A stretch of DNA of 64,000 nucleotides from Nocardioides alkalitolerans DSM 16699 (GTDB lineage Bacteria; Actinomycetota; Actinomycetes; Propionibacteriales; Nocardioidaceae). The position numbers were made by a program, and so were the translations under genes. The notes below the pieces were generated by a model, which was not told the origin of the DNA, did not search any database, and saw nothing but the letters and a program-made list of their open reading frames with translations. Shown here piece by piece: positions 37,854-46,062 of this stretch; position 1 is the stretch's first letter; the number at the start of each line of letters is the position of its first letter. Location: the NCBI RefSeq assembly GCF_000426525.1, contig NZ_AUFN01000010.1, positions 1,054,001 to 1,118,000 on the forward strand. The letters are read 5' to 3'.

Positions 37854-38173
37854 TCCTGGTTCTGGGGCGGCAGGCCGGCCACGAACGGGTGGTCCGCCTC
37901 GATGACGCCCATCTTCGCGGCGCCGCCGGGCGAGCCGAGGTCGTCGAAGAAGTTCACGTTGGCGGCGTAGTAGTCCTTCCACTCCTCCGGCGTGTCGTCC
38001 TCGTAGTAGATGGCCTCCACGGGGCAGACCGGCTCGCACGCGCCGCAGTCGACGCACTCGTCGGGGTGGATGTAGAGCATCCGCTTGCCCTCGTAGATGC
38101 AGTCGACCGGACATTCGTCGACGCACGCGCGGTCCTTGACGTCCACACACGGCTGGGCGACGACGTAGGTCAT
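37850..38173 (-). CDS. fdxA: Ferredoxin of the seven-iron (3Fe-4S/4Fe-4S) type
   Basis: A 107-residue ferredoxin. Cys residues occur in QPCVDVKDRACVDECPVDC (3Fe-4S plus one ligand of the other cluster) and ECVDCGACEPVCPVEA (4Fe-4S). The C-terminal extension with WKDYYAANVNFFDDLG is typical of actinobacterial FdxA/FdxC. It passes electrons to partners such as P450s or dehydrogenases. AGGAGG lies 8 bases before the ATG. It is the first gene of an operon with dapC. Confidence 0.94.
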   Translation of the reverse strand: MTYVVAQPCVDVKDRACVDECPVDCIYEGKRMLYIHPDECVDCGACEPVCPVEAIYYEDDTPEEWKDYYAANVNFFDDLGSPGGAAKMGVIEADHPFVAGLPPQNQE

Positions 38174-38290
38174 CTGGTGGTCCTCCTGGAACTGACAGCG
38201 GGGCTGCACACGAACATGGGATCGAGCTTCTGGGTCGTCTCCCGCCCGGGGGCCGGAGACGCGGTCGCCGCGCTGGGCGCGACCGACCCA

Positions 38291-38299
38291 GCCTAGTAT
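38291..38299. promoter_or_regulatory. Overlapping divergent -10 elements of fdxA and the GNAT gene
   Basis: On the plus strand TAGTAT (38294-38299) lies 7 bases before the GNAT ATG. On the minus strand TAGGCT (38296-38291) would serve fdxA. The two hexamers share three bases, so the promoters probably exclude each other. Confidence 0.45.
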
Positions 38300-38306
38300 C
38301 CGCACG

Positions 38307-39302
38307 ATGGTGCCTCCGGACGAAACCCAGGATGTGGGCTTGCACGCACTGGGCCCCCACGTGGTGGGTGCCCGGGTCGTCGTCCGGCGCCTGGTGCCGG
38401 GGCGCACCGGTCCGACGGGCGGGCCCGCGATGACCGACGTGCTCGGCGTGGCCGAGGCCTGGGCGCCCCTGCTCGTCGTACGACGCGAGGACGGGACGGC
38501 CGTCGAGATCCCCCACGACCTCATCGTCTCGGGCAAGCCCGTGCCGCCGCGCCCGTCGCCGCGCTTCCGGGTCTCGGCCGCGGAGGTGCAGGCGCGCGTG
38601 CGGGCGATGTGGGCGGGCGACCACTCCGGCGAGACCGGCAGCGAGACCGGCGCCCTGGGCGACTGGGTCCTGCAGGCCACGGGCGACGGCCTGCGGCGGC
38701 GCACGAACTCGGCCCTGGCGATCGGCGACGCCGGCGTGCCGGACCCGGCCGCGGCGGTCGCCGACTGGTACGCCGCCCGCGGCCGTCGACCGCTCGCCCA
38801 GGTGGTCGTGGGCTCCGACGAGGAGGCCCTGCTGCGCGACGCGGGCTGGCAGGCGCCCACCGACCGCCCCGAGGAGGGCGACGGGCACGTGCACCTGCAG
38901 CTGGCGTCGCTCGCGCAGGTACGACGCACGCTCACCCGCCTGCGCCGCGCACGGCCCCCGGTGGTGCCGGCGGGCGCGGGCGACCCGCGGGTCGAGGCCG
39001 TCGAGCGCGACGGGACGACGCTGGTGCTCGCGGAGGTCGTGGGACCCGACGGCGAGGTCGCGAGCGCCCGGGCCGCGCTGCGCGACGGCTGGGTGGGTCT
39101 GCGCGACGTCCGCGTCGCGGCGCCGTACCGGCGCCAGGGCCTGGCCCGGCTGGTGCTCGACGAGGCCCTCGAGGTCGCCGCCGAGCAGGGCGTCGCCACG
39201 GCGTACCTGGAGGTGCTCGGCGTCAACCGGCCCGCCCTGGCCCTCTACGAGGGGCTGGGGTTCGGCACGCACCACACCTACGGCTACCTGACGCCGGGCT
39301 GA
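38307..39302 (+). CDS. GNAT-family N-acetyltransferase
   Basis: A 331-residue protein with a C-terminal acetyltransferase domain (about 225-331). The acetyl-CoA binding motif VAAPYRRQGLARLVLDEAL (R/QxxGxG/A type) and ATAYLEVLGVNRPALALYE are clear. The N-terminal 220 residues hold a second, decayed GNAT-like domain, so it may be a double-GNAT protein. Substrate is unknown. The ATG at 38307 has a leaderless TAGTAT promoter. Confidence 0.82.
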   Translation: MVPPDETQDVGLHALGPHVVGARVVVRRLVPGRTGPTGGPAMTDVLGVAEAWAPLLVVRREDGTAVEIPHDLIVSGKPVPPRPSPRFRVSAAEVQARVRAMWAGDHSGETGSETGALGDWVLQATGDGLRRRTNSALAIGDAGVPDPAAAVADWYAARGRRPLAQVVVGSDEEALLRDAGWQAPTDRPEEGDGHVHLQLASLAQVRRTLTRLRRARPPVVPAGAGDPRVEAVERDGTTLVLAEVVGPDGEVASARAALRDGWVGLRDVRVAAPYRRQGLARLVLDEALEVAAEQGVATAYLEVLGVNRPALALYEGLGFGTHHTYGYLTPG

Positions 39303-39325
39303 GGCCGCGGCGCGCAGGCCGCGGA

Positions 39326-39340
39326 GCTCCGGACCGGAGC
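39326..39340. terminator. Small palindrome between convergent genes
   Basis: GCTCCGG and CCGGAGC arms around a single base lie just before the convergent GNAT and VanW stop codons. A nearby GGCCGCGG direct repeat adds further pairing. It is a plausible but weak shared terminator. Confidence 0.35.
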
Positions 39341-39341
39341 G

Positions 39342-41180
39342 TCAGCCCTCGGTCGGCGGCACCGCGTCGGCGGGGGGCGCCGGGTCGGCCGGCGGGTCGG
39401 GCGTCGGCGCGGGGGCCGGCTCCGGCGAGCGGCACACGACGGAGTCGGACGGCGTGTAGGTCGTGCTGAAGACCTCGCGGCGCACCTCCTCGCCGGTGTC
39501 GGCCCGGTTGAAGATGCGCGTGACGTCGACGTCGAAGCCGCCGTAGCCCGTGTGGGCCTCGCAGTCCGACGTCGTCAGCGTGCGCGTCTGCGGCGACGTG
39601 AAGTTGTAGCGGTCCGACGTCGTCGACTCGATGTCCCAGATCTTGGTCGACCACATGCGCACCGTGATCGAGCCCTGGCTGCCGGGGCTGCTGGGGTCGT
39701 GGATCGTCTGGATGAGCACGCCGTGGTCGGTGTCGTTCTGGAAGCGCAGGTCGAGAGCGCCCCACACCACGGTCGCCTCGCGGCCGACCGGGTAGCGGTC
39801 GATGTAGAACGAGTGCGGACGGTGCTCGACGTCCTTGAGGCCCGCGAAGAACATGCCGTTGAAGAGCGTGGTCGCCATCTGCGAGACACCGCCGCCGAGG
39901 TCCTGGCGCAGGATGCCGTCGCTGATGATGTAGCCCTCGGTGAACCCGTTCTCGCGGGTGCGCTCGCCGACGGTGTCGTTGAACGAGAACGTCTCGCCCG
40001 GGAGCAGCAGCGAGCCGTTGATCAGCTCCGCGGCGCGGCCGATGTTCGTGTTGCGGTAGGCGGCGTGCGGGTAGTTGGTCGTGAACTCGCCGACCTCCTC
40101 GACGATGCCGAGCGCCTCGGCCTCCTCGGTGGTGAAGTCGGGCTCGGCGACGACGGCCTCGACGGCGCCCTGACGGCTGCCGTCGGGCGCGGTGACGAGG
40201 GTGTCGAAGACGGCGGTGATCGCCTCGGGCGTGTAGTCGACGCCGGGCTGCGCGGGCACGACGACCGGCGCGCCGTCCTGGATGACGACGGTGGCGTCGA
40301 CCGGGCGACCCGGGTCGCCGACGAGGTCGTCGACGATGGCCTTGAGCGCGGCACCGTCGACCGTGCCGACGAGCGCACCGCCCTCGGGGGCCATGCTCAG
40401 CGCGGCCCCGAACACGGCGGGCTCGAGCGTCACGGGCGTGCCGTCGAAGTCGAGGACGACCGGCGCGGAGACCGCGGGGTCGGCGAAGTCGGCACGCGCG
40501 GCGGCGACGGCCTCGGCGTCGATCTCCGGGGCCACGTCCTCCAGCGTGAGCTCGAGCGTGGCGTCGTCACCGACGAGGGCGGCCTCGAGCGCCGTACGCG
40601 CGGCGTCGCGGTCGAAGCCACGGCCGACGCTCGGCTCCGTGACGACGACCTGGCCGTCGGCGAACGCGATCGCGCCCTCGACGGGCGGTGCGCCGGCCGA
40701 GGTCTCGAGGTCCGTCAGGAACTCGTCGTAGGCGGCGTCGTCGGACTCCACGACCGGGGCGAGGTCGTCGCCGCCGGTGAAGTAGGTCCAGAGCCGCTCG
40801 GGGCTCCAGCTGCGGCGACCGCCGGCGTCGGCGACCGACGCCTCGTAGTCGACGGCCAGCCCGACGGTGGCCGGGTCGAGCTCGCCCGCGTCCTCGCCGT
40901 CGACCTGCACCGAGAGGGTGCGGCCGAGGCGGTCGGCGAGTCCGTCCTCCAGGGTCGAGGCGGCCTCGGACTGGCTCTGGCCGCCGATGTCCACCCCCGC
41001 CACGGTGGTGCCGCGGGGCACCTTGTCGCCGGCGACGAGGTACGCCGCGACGTACAGGCCCCCGACGAACAAGGCCACACCGAGGACGGCGAGGAGGACG
41101 ATGCGACCGCCCTTCCTCTCCGGACCGGGGTCGGTGGTGCCCGGGAGCACCGACGCGTTGGCTTCGTTCACGCCGGTCAT
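39342..41180 (-). CDS. VanW-family peptidoglycan-binding membrane protein
   Basis: A 612-residue protein with a short cytoplasmic N-terminus, one TM helix (VLLAVLGVALFVGGLYVAAYL region, about 29-48), peptidoglycan-binding type domains (GVDIGGQSQSEAASTLEDGL, and again GRGFDRDAARTALEAAL) and a VanW domain with FSFNDTVGERTRENGFTEGY, GGGVSQMATTLFNGMF and HSFYIDRYPVGREATV. The C-terminus is a Pro/Ala tail. It should sit outside the membrane and engage the cell wall. VanW's biochemical role is not known. Confidence 0.9.
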   Translation of the reverse strand: MTGVNEANASVLPGTTDPGPERKGGRIVLLAVLGVALFVGGLYVAAYLVAGDKVPRGTTVAGVDIGGQSQSEAASTLEDGLADRLGRTLSVQVDGEDAGELDPATVGLAVDYEASVADAGGRRSWSPERLWTYFTGGDDLAPVVESDDAAYDEFLTDLETSAGAPPVEGAIAFADGQVVVTEPSVGRGFDRDAARTALEAALVGDDATLELTLEDVAPEIDAEAVAAARADFADPAVSAPVVLDFDGTPVTLEPAVFGAALSMAPEGGALVGTVDGAALKAIVDDLVGDPGRPVDATVVIQDGAPVVVPAQPGVDYTPEAITAVFDTLVTAPDGSRQGAVEAVVAEPDFTTEEAEALGIVEEVGEFTTNYPHAAYRNTNIGRAAELINGSLLLPGETFSFNDTVGERTRENGFTEGYIISDGILRQDLGGGVSQMATTLFNGMFFAGLKDVEHRPHSFYIDRYPVGREATVVWGALDLRFQNDTDHGVLIQTIHDPSSPGSQGSITVRMWSTKIWDIESTTSDRYNFTSPQTRTLTTSDCEAHTGYGGFDVDVTRIFNRADTGEEVRREVFSTTYTPSDSVVCRSPEPAPAPTPDPPADPAPPADAVPPTEG

Positions 41181-41230
41181 CCTAGGGACTGCCGCCTGCT
41201 GCGCAGAGTCGGCGCCGACGGCTCACCCCA

Positions 41231-41668
41231 TCAGGTGGCGTCGTCACCGGCCGGTCGGCGGCCGCCGGAGGGCCGCTGGTCGCCCGCGAGGGCGACCACG
41301 CCCGCCACCGCGACGACCATCGCCAGGCCCAGCACGGCGTACCCCCGCAGGTTCTGCCCGAGCGCGTAGTCGCCCTCGGGTCGGCCGACCGCGGCGAGCA
41401 CCACGGGCACCACCCAGCCCAGTGCGTACGGCGACCGCGTCCACCGCCGGGGCGGCAGCGCGGTCAGCGTCGCGACCGTGGCGGCGGCCGCCAGCACGAC
41501 CCCCCACCAGTGACCGCCGGCCACGACGGCCGAGAAGCCGGTGAGCGCACCGGCCACCGCGAGGCCGAGGCCGGCCAGGGAACGACGGGCGGGGGTGCTC
41601 CACCAGGCGCCGGTCAGGACCGCCGGCACGGCCGTGGCGGCCCGGGGGCCGTCGGGGTCGGCGCTCAC
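41231..41668 (-). CDS. Small membrane protein (DUF6113-like) next to mshB
   Basis: A 145-residue protein with about four membrane helices (starts near residues 30, 55, 82 and 108). The segment AVGRPEGDYAL is typical of a small family found after mshB in actinobacteria, which I recall as DUF6113. The start overlaps the mshB stop (ATGA-type overlap at 41665-41668). No function is known; conservation beside mshB hints at a mycothiol link only by position. Confidence 0.72.
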   Translation of the reverse strand: MSADPDGPRAATAVPAVLTGAWWSTPARRSLAGLGLAVAGALTGFSAVVAGGHWWGVVLAAAATVATLTALPPRRWTRSPYALGWVVPVVLAAVGRPEGDYALGQNLRGYAVLGLAMVVAVAGVVALAGDQRPSGGRRPAGDDAT

Positions 41669-42576
41669 AGCCCCGCGAAGAGGTCCGTCTCGAGACCGTC
41701 GGCGTCGGTCGGGCCCTGCACACCCTTGGCCAGTCGGAAGTACTCGATGCCCCAGATGCTGTTGCCGAGGTTGTTGGAGAGCGCGAAGAACGGACCGTCC
41801 ACGGTGATCTGGGTGGCGTGCGCCTTCATCGCCTCCATCTTCGCGTCGGCGAAGTCGCTGGCGTCGATGCGGCAGGAGAGGTCCTCGTCGGGCGACCCCA
41901 TCGGCATGGGCCCCTCGGGGTCCATGCCCTCGAAGGTGGTCGTGTCGCCGGCGGCGCGCAGCCTGCGCAGGCCTTCACGCAGCTGGGTGGCCGACATGGC
42001 GCCCCAGTAGACCTTCGCGACGTCCCACGCCTCGCCCAGGTCGCGGCGGTAGGACGGCACGGCCGCGAGGGCCATCGCGTACGTCGCCACGCGGTGCGCC
42101 TGGATGTGGTCGGGGTGGCCGTAGCCGCCGAACTGGTCGTAGGTGACGAGCACCTGCGGCCGGACCTCGCGGATGACCGCCACCAGGTGGTCGGCCGCCT
42201 CGGTGAGGTCGGCGTTCGCGAAGGCCCGCTCGTCGGTCTCGTCGGCCGCGATCGCGTGGCCGTCGGCGTGCCACTTCATGCCGGAGTCGCGGTAGGTGCC
42301 GAAGCCGCCGAGGTAGCGGTGGTCGGTGACGCCCAGGAGGCGCATCGCCTCGGCCAGCTCGCCCCGGCGGTGCTCGCCGAGCGCGTCGTCCTTGTCGGCG
42401 GCCAGGTGCTCGAGCTCGGGCACCAGCACCTCGCCCATCTCGCCGCCCGTGCAGGTCACGAGGGTGACGCCGCGGCCGTCGGCCACGTAGCGGGCCATCG
42501 TGGCGCCCTGACCGATGGTCTCGTCGTCGGGGTGCGCGTGGACGAGCAGGAGCCGCTGCGCGGGTGCGTCGGTCAT
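41665..42576 (-). CDS. mshB: GlcNAc-Ins deacetylase of mycothiol synthesis
   Basis: A 303-residue zinc deacetylase that converts N-acetylglucosaminyl-inositol to glucosaminyl-inositol in mycothiol synthesis. The LmbE-like zinc motif LLVHAHPDDETIG (HPDD) is near residue 12 and the third ligand His is in GGYGHPDHIQAHRVA. The MKWHADGHAIAADETDERAF loop also fits MshB. The ATG at 42576 has TACGCT 7 bases upstream, a leaderless pattern. It identifies the host as an actinobacterium. Confidence 0.92.
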   Translation of the reverse strand: MTDAPAQRLLLVHAHPDDETIGQGATMARYVADGRGVTLVTCTGGEMGEVLVPELEHLAADKDDALGEHRRGELAEAMRLLGVTDHRYLGGFGTYRDSGMKWHADGHAIAADETDERAFANADLTEAADHLVAVIREVRPQVLVTYDQFGGYGHPDHIQAHRVATYAMALAAVPSYRRDLGEAWDVAKVYWGAMSATQLREGLRRLRAAGDTTTFEGMDPEGPMPMGSPDEDLSCRIDASDFADAKMEAMKAHATQITVDGPFFALSNNLGNSIWGIEYFRLAKGVQGPTDADGLETDLFAGL

Positions 42577-42677
42577 GGGATGGAGCGTAGTCCGGCGCGC
42601 CGTACGCCGGTCAGGGGCCGGTCGGGATGGTCGGGGTGGTCGGGGGCGGTCGGGCCGGCCCGGGCGGTGGGTGCCGG

Positions 42678-42977
42678 TCAGGGCCGCTCGGGGCGCTTGA
42701 TGCGCTTCGGCGCCGTCGGGAGGTTGAGCGGCGGCAGGACGAGCGGCGCCGCCGCCGACCCCTCCTCGACGTCGAGCCACCCGTCGTACGCGTCGAGCAG
42801 CAGCTCGAGCGCCGCCGCCGGGGCGTCGGTGACGACCGCCCAGGGGTGGTCCTCGTCGTCGTCCTCGCCCGCGAGCCGCTCCCGCACGACCTGCGCGTCG
42901 AACCCGTCGCGGCGCAGGCGCTCCGCCGCCGCCCGCGCGTCGTCCGCCTCGAAGAAGATGCCTCGCACGGGGTCCAT
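42678..42977 (-). CDS. Small acidic hypothetical protein
   Basis: A 99-residue soluble protein. It starts MDPVRGIFFEADDARAAAER, has RRDGFDAQVVRERLAGEDDD and ends in a Pro/Lys-rich tail (KRIKRPERP). The layout resembles small actinobacterial proteins with a single alpha-beta unit, but I recognise no family. It lies between mshB and the left repeat array. The ATG at 42977 is the only good start; the frame upstream runs into the repeats. Confidence 0.6.
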   Translation of the reverse strand: MDPVRGIFFEADDARAAAERLRRDGFDAQVVRERLAGEDDDEDHPWAVVTDAPAAALELLLDAYDGWLDVEEGSAAAPLVLPPLNLPTAPKRIKRPERP

Positions 42978-42990
42978 TCTGGGGTGTGGG

Positions 42991-43008
42991 GGTGTGCGCG
43001 CACACCGC
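42991..43008. repeat. Truncated repeat unit left of the array
   Basis: GGTGTGCGCGCACACCGC contains a perfect palindrome and ends like the 39-bp units that follow, 18 bases before the first full one. It looks like a unit that lost its middle. Confidence 0.5.
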
Positions 43009-43026
43009 GACCGCGTGGCGCGGGTC

Positions 43027-43187
43027 GCGGTGTCAGCGCCCCGTCCGCCCTGTCGCTGACACCGCGGCGCGAGGCGCCCGACCGGTTGCGGTGTGCGCGC
43101 CCCATTCACCCTGTCGCTGACACCGCAACGGGAGACACCTCACGGGTCGCGGTGTCAGCGCCCCATTCACCCTGTCGCTCACACCGC
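43027..43187 (+). repeat. Left array: three 39-bp palindromic units at 61-bp period
   Basis: Units lie at 43027-43065, 43088-43126 and 43149-43187, each GCGGTGT...ACACCGC, with 22-base spacers. Unit 1 has perfect 12-bp arms GCGGTGTCAGCG / CGCTGACACCGC and a 15-base loop CCCCGTCCGCCCTGT; units 2 and 3 have the loop CCCCATTCACCCTGT and one or two arm mismatches. The next period would begin at 43210, directly after the stop codon of the nuclease-like gene (43207-43209). Confidence 0.92.
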
Positions 43188-43206
43188 GGCGAGAGCCGAC
43201 TCCGGC

Positions 43207-44226
43207 TCAGGCCGCCGACAGACCGACCGTCGGGACGCCGAGCGCGACCAGGTCCGCGGCCAGGGCCTCCGGCTCGACCCGGACCTCGTACGACGTGCAG
43301 CCGACGACGACGCGACCAGGTGCGACGAGACCGCGATGGCGGCGCTTGTCGGCCGTCCACTCCCGCGCGTCCATGTGGAACGCGCCGTCGATCTCGAGCA
43401 CCAGCACGGTGCCGTCGGGCAGGTCCCACTCGGCGTCGGTCCAGCGACGGACGCCGCGGGCGTCCGTCCGGGCGCGCTGCCGCACAGGTGGCTGGAGACC
43501 CGCTGCGCGGCACATCCGGAGGACGTCCACCTCGGTCACCGAGTGGGAGCCGCCGGCGATGTCCTCGAGCGCGTCGGCCAGCATCCGCCGCCGCGGCAAC
43601 GCGGGCAGCTGGCCGAGGAAGGCCTGCAACCGGTCGGCGGTGGTCAGCCGCTGCTGCACGCAGGCGGCCACGACGCCGACCGCTGTGCGGGGGTGGGTGC
43701 TGTACGCCGCCAGCAGGAGCGCGGCGGGCTCGACGTCGAGCACCAGGTGACCGTCCCGCCTCCTCGACCAGTCGACGAAGGGACGGCGCGACCGGAAGTA
43801 GCTCACGTCGGGCACGTCGAGATGGCGTTCGACGCTCACGATCACCGTCACGGTCTCCGCCTCCCACCCGCGCAGTCCGTGCTCGGCGAGGGCGGACCGT
43901 CCGGCGAGGGCGGCCGGACCCCGCGGGTGCAGCAGCCCGATCCAGCGCAGCTGAGCCGCCGACGGAGGCCCGGTCGTCGTACTGATGACCTCGGTGGAGC
44001 GCTCGACCCAGCGCTCGTCGAGGAGGCGGCGTCGTACGACGTCACGATGGACGCCGAGGTGCGCCAGCTGACGCCTCGACACGGCTCCGTGCTGACGGTC
44101 GGCCAGGGCAGCGACGTCACGATCGCGCTCGGAACGTGCCCGGCGACGAGCAGCGAGGACGTCGTCCGGGATCCGGCGGGGCGGATGGGCTGCGGGGGTC
44201 GGGGCGTGCGAGGGGTTCTGTTCCAT
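43207..44226 (-). CDS. AbiEi-like/DUF559 (PD-(D/E)xK-like) protein flanked by repeat arrays
   Basis: A 339-residue protein. An N-terminal winged-helix part (DRDVAALADRQHGAVSRRQL, then HRDVVRRRLLDERWVER) resembles the AbiEi antitoxin domain. The C-terminal part (about 250-339) resembles DUF559/Vsr-like nucleases, with D268 (AEWDLPDG), E278 and D280 (LVLEIDGAFH) as candidate metal ligands and W/D/R residues in REWTADKRRHRG. No partner toxin is adjacent. Both sides carry inverted arrays of one palindromic repeat. A nuclease or repeat-binding role is inference; activity is not shown. Confidence 0.82.
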   Translation of the reverse strand: MEQNPSHAPTPAAHPPRRIPDDVLAARRRARSERDRDVAALADRQHGAVSRRQLAHLGVHRDVVRRRLLDERWVERSTEVISTTTGPPSAAQLRWIGLLHPRGPAALAGRSALAEHGLRGWEAETVTVIVSVERHLDVPDVSYFRSRRPFVDWSRRRDGHLVLDVEPAALLLAAYSTHPRTAVGVVAACVQQRLTTADRLQAFLGQLPALPRRRMLADALEDIAGGSHSVTEVDVLRMCRAAGLQPPVRQRARTDARGVRRWTDAEWDLPDGTVLVLEIDGAFHMDAREWTADKRRHRGLVAPGRVVVGCTSYEVRVEPEALAADLVALGVPTVGLSAA

Positions 44227-44293
44227 GGCGTCTGACTACCCAGATCCCCAGGTGGGCCGGACCGTTGTCCACAGGCCCGCCACCACGCCGGTC

Positions 44294-44454
44294 GCGGTGT
44301 CAGCGACAGGCCGGACGGGGCGCCCACACCGCAACCGGAGCAACCCCGAGAGCCGCGGTGTCAGCGACAGGCCGGACGGGGCGCCCACACCGCAACCGGA
44401 GCAACCCCGAGAGCCGCGGTGTCAGCGACAGGCCGGACGGGGCGCCCACACCGC
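44294..44454 (-). repeat. Right array: three identical 39-bp units at 61-bp period, inverted to the left array
   Basis: Units at 44294-44332, 44355-44393 and 44416-44454 are identical to one another, and the two 22-base spacers are identical too. The reverse complement of the core loop (CCCCGTCCGGCCTGT) differs from the first left-array loop at one base, so this array faces the left one. The array lies upstream of the nuclease-like gene start, between it and the NUDIX gene. Confidence 0.93.
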
Positions 44455-44500
44455 AACCCGCGCGGACGCCGGGTGGCACCTACCGCGAACCCCAGCCCCC

Positions 44501-44893
<393 letters not shown>

Positions 44894-44946
44894 GCGCCCA
44901 TGCTCGCACCCGTGTCCGGCGGGGCCCGGGACGTACCGTGGCGAGG

Positions 44947-46062
44947 ATGAGCAGTCCCGAGCAGCCCCTGTTCCTCCTCCGCTCCGCCTCGCGCGCCGCC
45001 GAGATCGGGGTGCTGGCGCAGCGGTACGGCGGCAGCCCCGGCCTCGGGGCGCTGCTCGCCGACCTGCCCCGCCACGCCCACCGCACGCTGGTGCCGCGCC
45101 TGGTCGGCAGCCGCGTCGCCGCCGCGTGGGGCTGGGACGCCGCGGACCGGCGTACGACGCAGTGGTGGCCGCAGGGCATCACGACCGTCTCCGACGCCGT
45201 CGCCCTCGGGGAGCGTCCCGCCGGGCTCGGGGACCGCCGGATCGTGGTCGCGACCTGGTACGCCAAGGAGGTCCCCGGTCCGGACGGCCCGGCGAAGCAC
45301 GGCGTGCGCCTCAGCTTCCTCGACCTCGACGCCCGCCGCTACCGCCACGTGCTGCTCGTGAAGCCCGTGACCCGCGACGACGGCGAGGTCGGGTTCGACC
45401 CGGTGCACGCCCACGCCGGCGGCATCGTGTGGTCGGGGTCGTGGCTGCACGTCGCGGCCACCGGCAAGGGCTTCGTGTCGGCCCACCTCGACGACCTGGT
45501 CCGGCTGCCGGAGGCACCGCAGCCCGGGCACGGCGACAGCTTCGGCCACCGCTGGGTGCTGCCGACCCGGGTCGACCACCGTGCGGGGGTCGACAAGGAC
45601 GCCGCCGGCACCGACGCCGTCCCCCGGCTGCGCTACTCGTTCCTCGGCCTCGACCGCACGAGCACCCCGCCCGCGCTGCTCGTCGGCGAGTACGGACGCG
45701 GCACGGCCACCACCCGCCTCGCCCGGTTCGCGCTCGGCCCCGACGGACTGCCGGCCGGCACCCCGGACACGCCCCGGCTGACCCGCCCCACCACGGTCGT
45801 CGACACCGGGGTCCGCGGGATGCAGGGCATCGCCTCCGTCGACGGAGCCCTGCACGCGACGACGTCGCACGGACCCTGGGGCCCCGGCAGCCTGTACGAC
45901 GCCGCGCCCGGCGCCGACGGGGCGGCGGGCACGCTCGCGCCCACGCGCCGCGCGATGCCGATGGGCCCGGAGGACCTCACCTGGTGGCCGGAGTCGGGCC
46001 GGCTCTGGACCGTCACCGAGCACCCGCGCCGCCGCTGGGTGGTCGCGCTGCGACCGTCCTAG
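44947..46062 (+). CDS. Hypothetical protein of beta-propeller character
   Basis: A 371-residue soluble protein with no signal peptide. It has repeated strand-like blocks and many Trp/Gly/His residues, for example HVLLVKPVTRDDGEVGFDPV, HAHAGGIVWSGSWLHVAATG and VRGMQGIASVDGALHATTSH. That pattern suggests a beta-propeller, but I recognise no family. The ATG at 44947 has TACCGT 7 bases upstream (leaderless). Its stop overlaps the convergent thioesterase stop in a shared CTAG. Confidence 0.68.
   Translation: MSSPEQPLFLLRSASRAAEIGVLAQRYGGSPGLGALLADLPRHAHRTLVPRLVGSRVAAAWGWDAADRRTTQWWPQGITTVSDAVALGERPAGLGDRRIVVATWYAKEVPGPDGPAKHGVRLSFLDLDARRYRHVLLVKPVTRDDGEVGFDPVHAHAGGIVWSGSWLHVAATGKGFVSAHLDDLVRLPEAPQPGHGDSFGHRWVLPTRVDHRAGVDKDAAGTDAVPRLRYSFLGLDRTSTPPALLVGEYGRGTATTRLARFALGPDGLPAGTPDTPRLTRPTTVVDTGVRGMQGIASVDGALHATTSHGPWGPGSLYDAAPGADGAAGTLAPTRRAMPMGPEDLTWWPESGRLWTVTEHPRRRWVVALRPS

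Noticed and set aside
42627-44235. Open frames running through the repeat arrays on the plus strand
   Set aside because: They read the antisense of the nuclease-like gene and the palindromes; no recognisable protein.
43027-44454. CRISPR array
   Set aside because: The 39-base units are long palindromes and the right-hand spacers are identical; there are no cas genes.
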